A model generated the notes under the pieces. That model searched no databases, was not told where the DNA came from, and saw only the letters and a program-made list of their open reading frames with translations. Shown one piece after another: positions 16,552 through 18,248 of a stretch of 18,248 nucleotides of DNA. Within the stretch, counting starts at the first letter, position 1. Every line of letters starts with the position of its first letter. The translations under genes and the position numbers were made by a program. The DNA comes from Coemansia sp. RSA 1804 (taxonomy: Eukaryota; Kickxellomycota; Kickxellomycetes; Kickxellales; Kickxellaceae), in assembly GCA_027578815.1 (NCBI GenBank), contig JANBTH010000396.1, positions 1 through 18,248 on the forward strand, given 5' to 3'.

Positions 16552-18248
16552 CACCGACCAGGCGCTCCTTGCGCAAATCTGACAAGGCTGAGGAAGCTCC
16601 TCCGCCCGACACTGTTGGCATGACCAGACGCACGCGCAGGGCCTCTGCCGAAAACATTCCCCAGCCTAGTCCTGCCACTGCCAAACAGCGCAAGTCGCCC
16701 CGCAAGGCTGCGAAGAAGCCAGCCGCTCCCAAAGCCAAGGCCAGAGCAGCAGCTCCCAGATCTCGCAGAAAGACGACCGCAACTGGTGCTGCTGCTGATC
16801 AAGATGAGTACAGCCTAGATAATCATCCGCTGAGCACAATGTCTGGAGAAGATCTGGACTCTGCGGACGAGGCCTTTCTGGAAACTCCAACCAGGAGGCA
16901 CAAAAGCGCTGGGACGTCTTTTGTGCTGCCAAACGACACAGCCACCGAAAGCGAAAACGTGTTTATCGAGATCGTAAAAGAGACTCCCGACGGGAAACAG
17001 ACAAAGCAGCCCGGAAGGCGAGGCCGTAAGCGCAAATCTGTTGTCGAAGCGGACGACTTGATCCCAAGCGCTGATTATGATGCACTCGACACTCAAATAA
17101 ACGATTCGCCTTTGGCAGGACGTGGCTCAAAAAGGTTGCGTAGCGCAGATCCGTCGAACTCTCTTGTACTCGAAGAGCCGTCAACTCCGACCAGAACCAC
17201 CCGCCAGCAAAGGAGAGGCGATCAAACACTTGGAGGCGAATATGTTGACATTGTGTCGCCATCAAAGTTTGAAAGAAGCAGGGCACGCATTGCCGCTCCA
17301 AGACTGGCCAAAGAGGCTTCCAAGACATTCCAGTCTAGCGACCCTGAAAAGTGGCGTGAAAAGTACAACGAGCTGTTCTCCCTGCGCTTCACCAAGGCAG
17401 AGGGCGATTATGACGACTTTAGAAAGTCTGCTGAGGAGCGTTTTCAGGCTGCGGATGCTCTTATCGATAGCCTACGCAAGGAAATCGGCGATCTGAAGAT
17501 ACAGGCCAAGCGGAAGCAGGACACAACAGACACAAGCGCCGCAGACAAGGTTGAAGAGATGGCGACAGAGCTGCAGCAAAGAAGCGCAAACGAAAAGGAG
17601 CTTGAAATCCAAGTAACACAACTGACACAGACAGTTGAGACCTTGAAACACGAGCTGCTAGTTAAGGACGAGACGATTGAGCAGCTTGAGCAGCACAGAA
17701 AGCTTACTGAAACCAGCACAGACTATAACCTCCGCGAAAAGTTCAAGATGGTTCAGGAAGTCACTGGGTTTGGCGTGGAAGATGTGGTAGCTGAGGATGA
17801 AGGTGTTTCGTATGTGTGCAAGCAATCAGGATCCAACAGCTCTGCCAGCTACGTGCTTACAGTCTTTGACGATATGCCAAACGAGTACCAGTACACGCCA
17901 TACGGCGAAACCACATTGTTAAACTCGCTGCCTGAGTACTTTAAGGAGCCGATGTCGTTTGAGCGGTCATCCGCAAACATGTTTTTTTGGCGGATGTGCG
18001 ATCACTTGCATCATGATATCCACGGAGCAAAAGTGACTCCGCCATCGGCTACAAGATCAGAAACAAATGAAAAGCATGAGTCAGTGGTTGTTGACTCTTC
18101 TTTGTCAAAACAGATGCCAGCCATCGGACATGAAAGAGGGAGTGCGACAGAGTCAATTCCTGAAAAGACGACTGTGACCACCACAAAGGAAACATCGGAA
18201 ACTACGGCAACAACAACAACAACAGCATCGACTCCACTGGCATTGCAA
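16449..18248 (+). CDS. Monopolin subunit Csm1/Pcs1-like protein, 3' end outside window
   Basis: 600 codons with no stop, running off the window. Csm1/Pcs1 proteins work with Lrs4/Mde4 at kinetochores to prevent wrong spindle attachments and at the nucleolus to hold rDNA. Residues 1-290 are basic and disordered, with many S/T-P sites (VTPTRR, SPRK, ETPTRR, STPTR, DSPLAG) that suit cyclin-dependent kinase, and basic clusters (RRGRKRK) that suit nuclear import or DNA binding. A coiled coil covers about 300-425. The globular Csm1 C-terminal domain is about 428-520: REKFKMVQEVTG, a central strand region, EYQYTPYG, LPEYFKEPMSF and a last helix AANMF-like to LHHD. A Thr/Ser-rich tail (521 to at least 600, with a CAA repeat at 18208-18224) follows, although relatives usually stop soon after the domain. 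The start is the first in-frame ATG with G at -3. Confidence 0.85.
   Translation, partial: MPPRKARKAAATQLSAASKEKKTAEMASAGTPPVTPTRRSLRKSDKAEEAPPPDTVGMTRRTRRASAENIPQPSPATAKQRKSPRKAAKKPAAPKAKARAAAPRSRRKTTATGAAADQDEYSLDNHPLSTMSGEDLDSADEAFLETPTRRHKSAGTSFVLPNDTATESENVFIEIVKETPDGKQTKQPGRRGRKRKSVVEADDLIPSADYDALDTQINDSPLAGRGSKRLRSADPSNSLVLEEPSTPTRTTRQQRRGDQTLGGEYVDIVSPSKFERSRARIAAPRLAKEASKTFQSSDPEKWREKYNELFSLRFTKAEGDYDDFRKSAEERFQAADALIDSLRKEIGDLKIQAKRKQDTTDTSAADKVEEMATELQQRSANEKELEIQVTQLTQTVETLKHELLVKDETIEQLEQHRKLTETSTDYNLREKFKMVQEVTGFGVEDVVAEDEGVSYVCKQSGSNSSASYVLTVFDDMPNEYQYTPYGETTLLNSLPEYFKEPMSFERSSANMFFWRMCDHLHHDIHGAKVTPPSATRSETNEKHESVVVDSSLSKQMPAIGHERGSATESIPEKTTVTTTKETSETTATTTTTASTPLALQ
18208..18224. 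repeat. CAA/ACA trinucleotide repeat in the Csm1-like tail
   Basis: About five tandem triplets, encoding a Thr run in the C-terminal tail of the Csm1-like protein. Likely length-variable without shifting the frame. Confidence 0.7.

Noticed and set aside
1..18248. CRISPR array, prophage, operon or bacterial defence system
   Set aside because: No regularly spaced repeats and no bacterial-type genes or ribosome binding sites; all recognised genes are eukaryotic.

Overview
This is nuclear DNA of a fungus. The protein families (Sng1/DUF3533 membrane protein, Csm1/Pcs1 monopolin subunit, MARVEL-type tetraspan) are fungal or widely eukaryotic. The genes have no visible introns, intergenic spaces are moderate, and TATA boxes and AATAAA-type signals replace bacterial ribosome binding sites. 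A CstF-50 homologue (absent from budding yeast) and a beta-TrCP-like F-box protein point to an early-diverging lineage. A compact-genome zygomycete-grade group such as Kickxellomycotina is my best guess, but this is inference and not a taxonomic proof.

Layout, left to right. 1-1521 is AT-rich and gene-free, with a dense cluster of nested inverted repeats at 1208-1301. 1522-3066 (-) encodes a Sng1/DUF3533 membrane protein. 3067-4094 is intergenic with TATA boxes on both strands. 4095-4835 (-) encodes a divergent omega-like glutathione transferase in which glutamate sits where the catalytic cysteine should be. 5273-6514 (+) encodes CstF-50. 7935-10199 (+) encodes an F-box/WD40 protein of the beta-TrCP type. 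10537-11169 (-) encodes a four-helix MARVEL-like membrane protein. 11170-13277 is a long, low-complexity divergent intergenic region. 13278-15764 (+) encodes the pre-mRNA 3' endonuclease CPSF-73/Ysh1. 16449 to the window end (+) encodes a monopolin Csm1/Pcs1-like protein whose 3' end lies outside the window.

Functional picture. Two genes (CstF-50 and CPSF-73) belong to the mRNA cleavage and polyadenylation machinery. One (the F-box protein) is a substrate receptor of an SCF ubiquitin ligase, one acts in kinetochore and nucleolar chromosome segregation, and two are membrane proteins. They are independently transcribed eukaryotic genes and not an operon. I found no mobile-element protein, CRISPR array, tRNA or rRNA. 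In four genes the open frame extends upstream only to a TTG codon; I used the first in-frame ATG in each case (4835, 5273, 7935, 13278).

Most noteworthy are: (i) every phosphodegron-contacting residue of beta-TrCP that I can recall is present in the fungal F-box protein; (ii) that same protein carries an acidic mimic of the DSG degron near its own N-terminus; (iii) the Cys-to-Glu replacement in the GST-like protein; (iv) the foldback cluster at 1208-1301.
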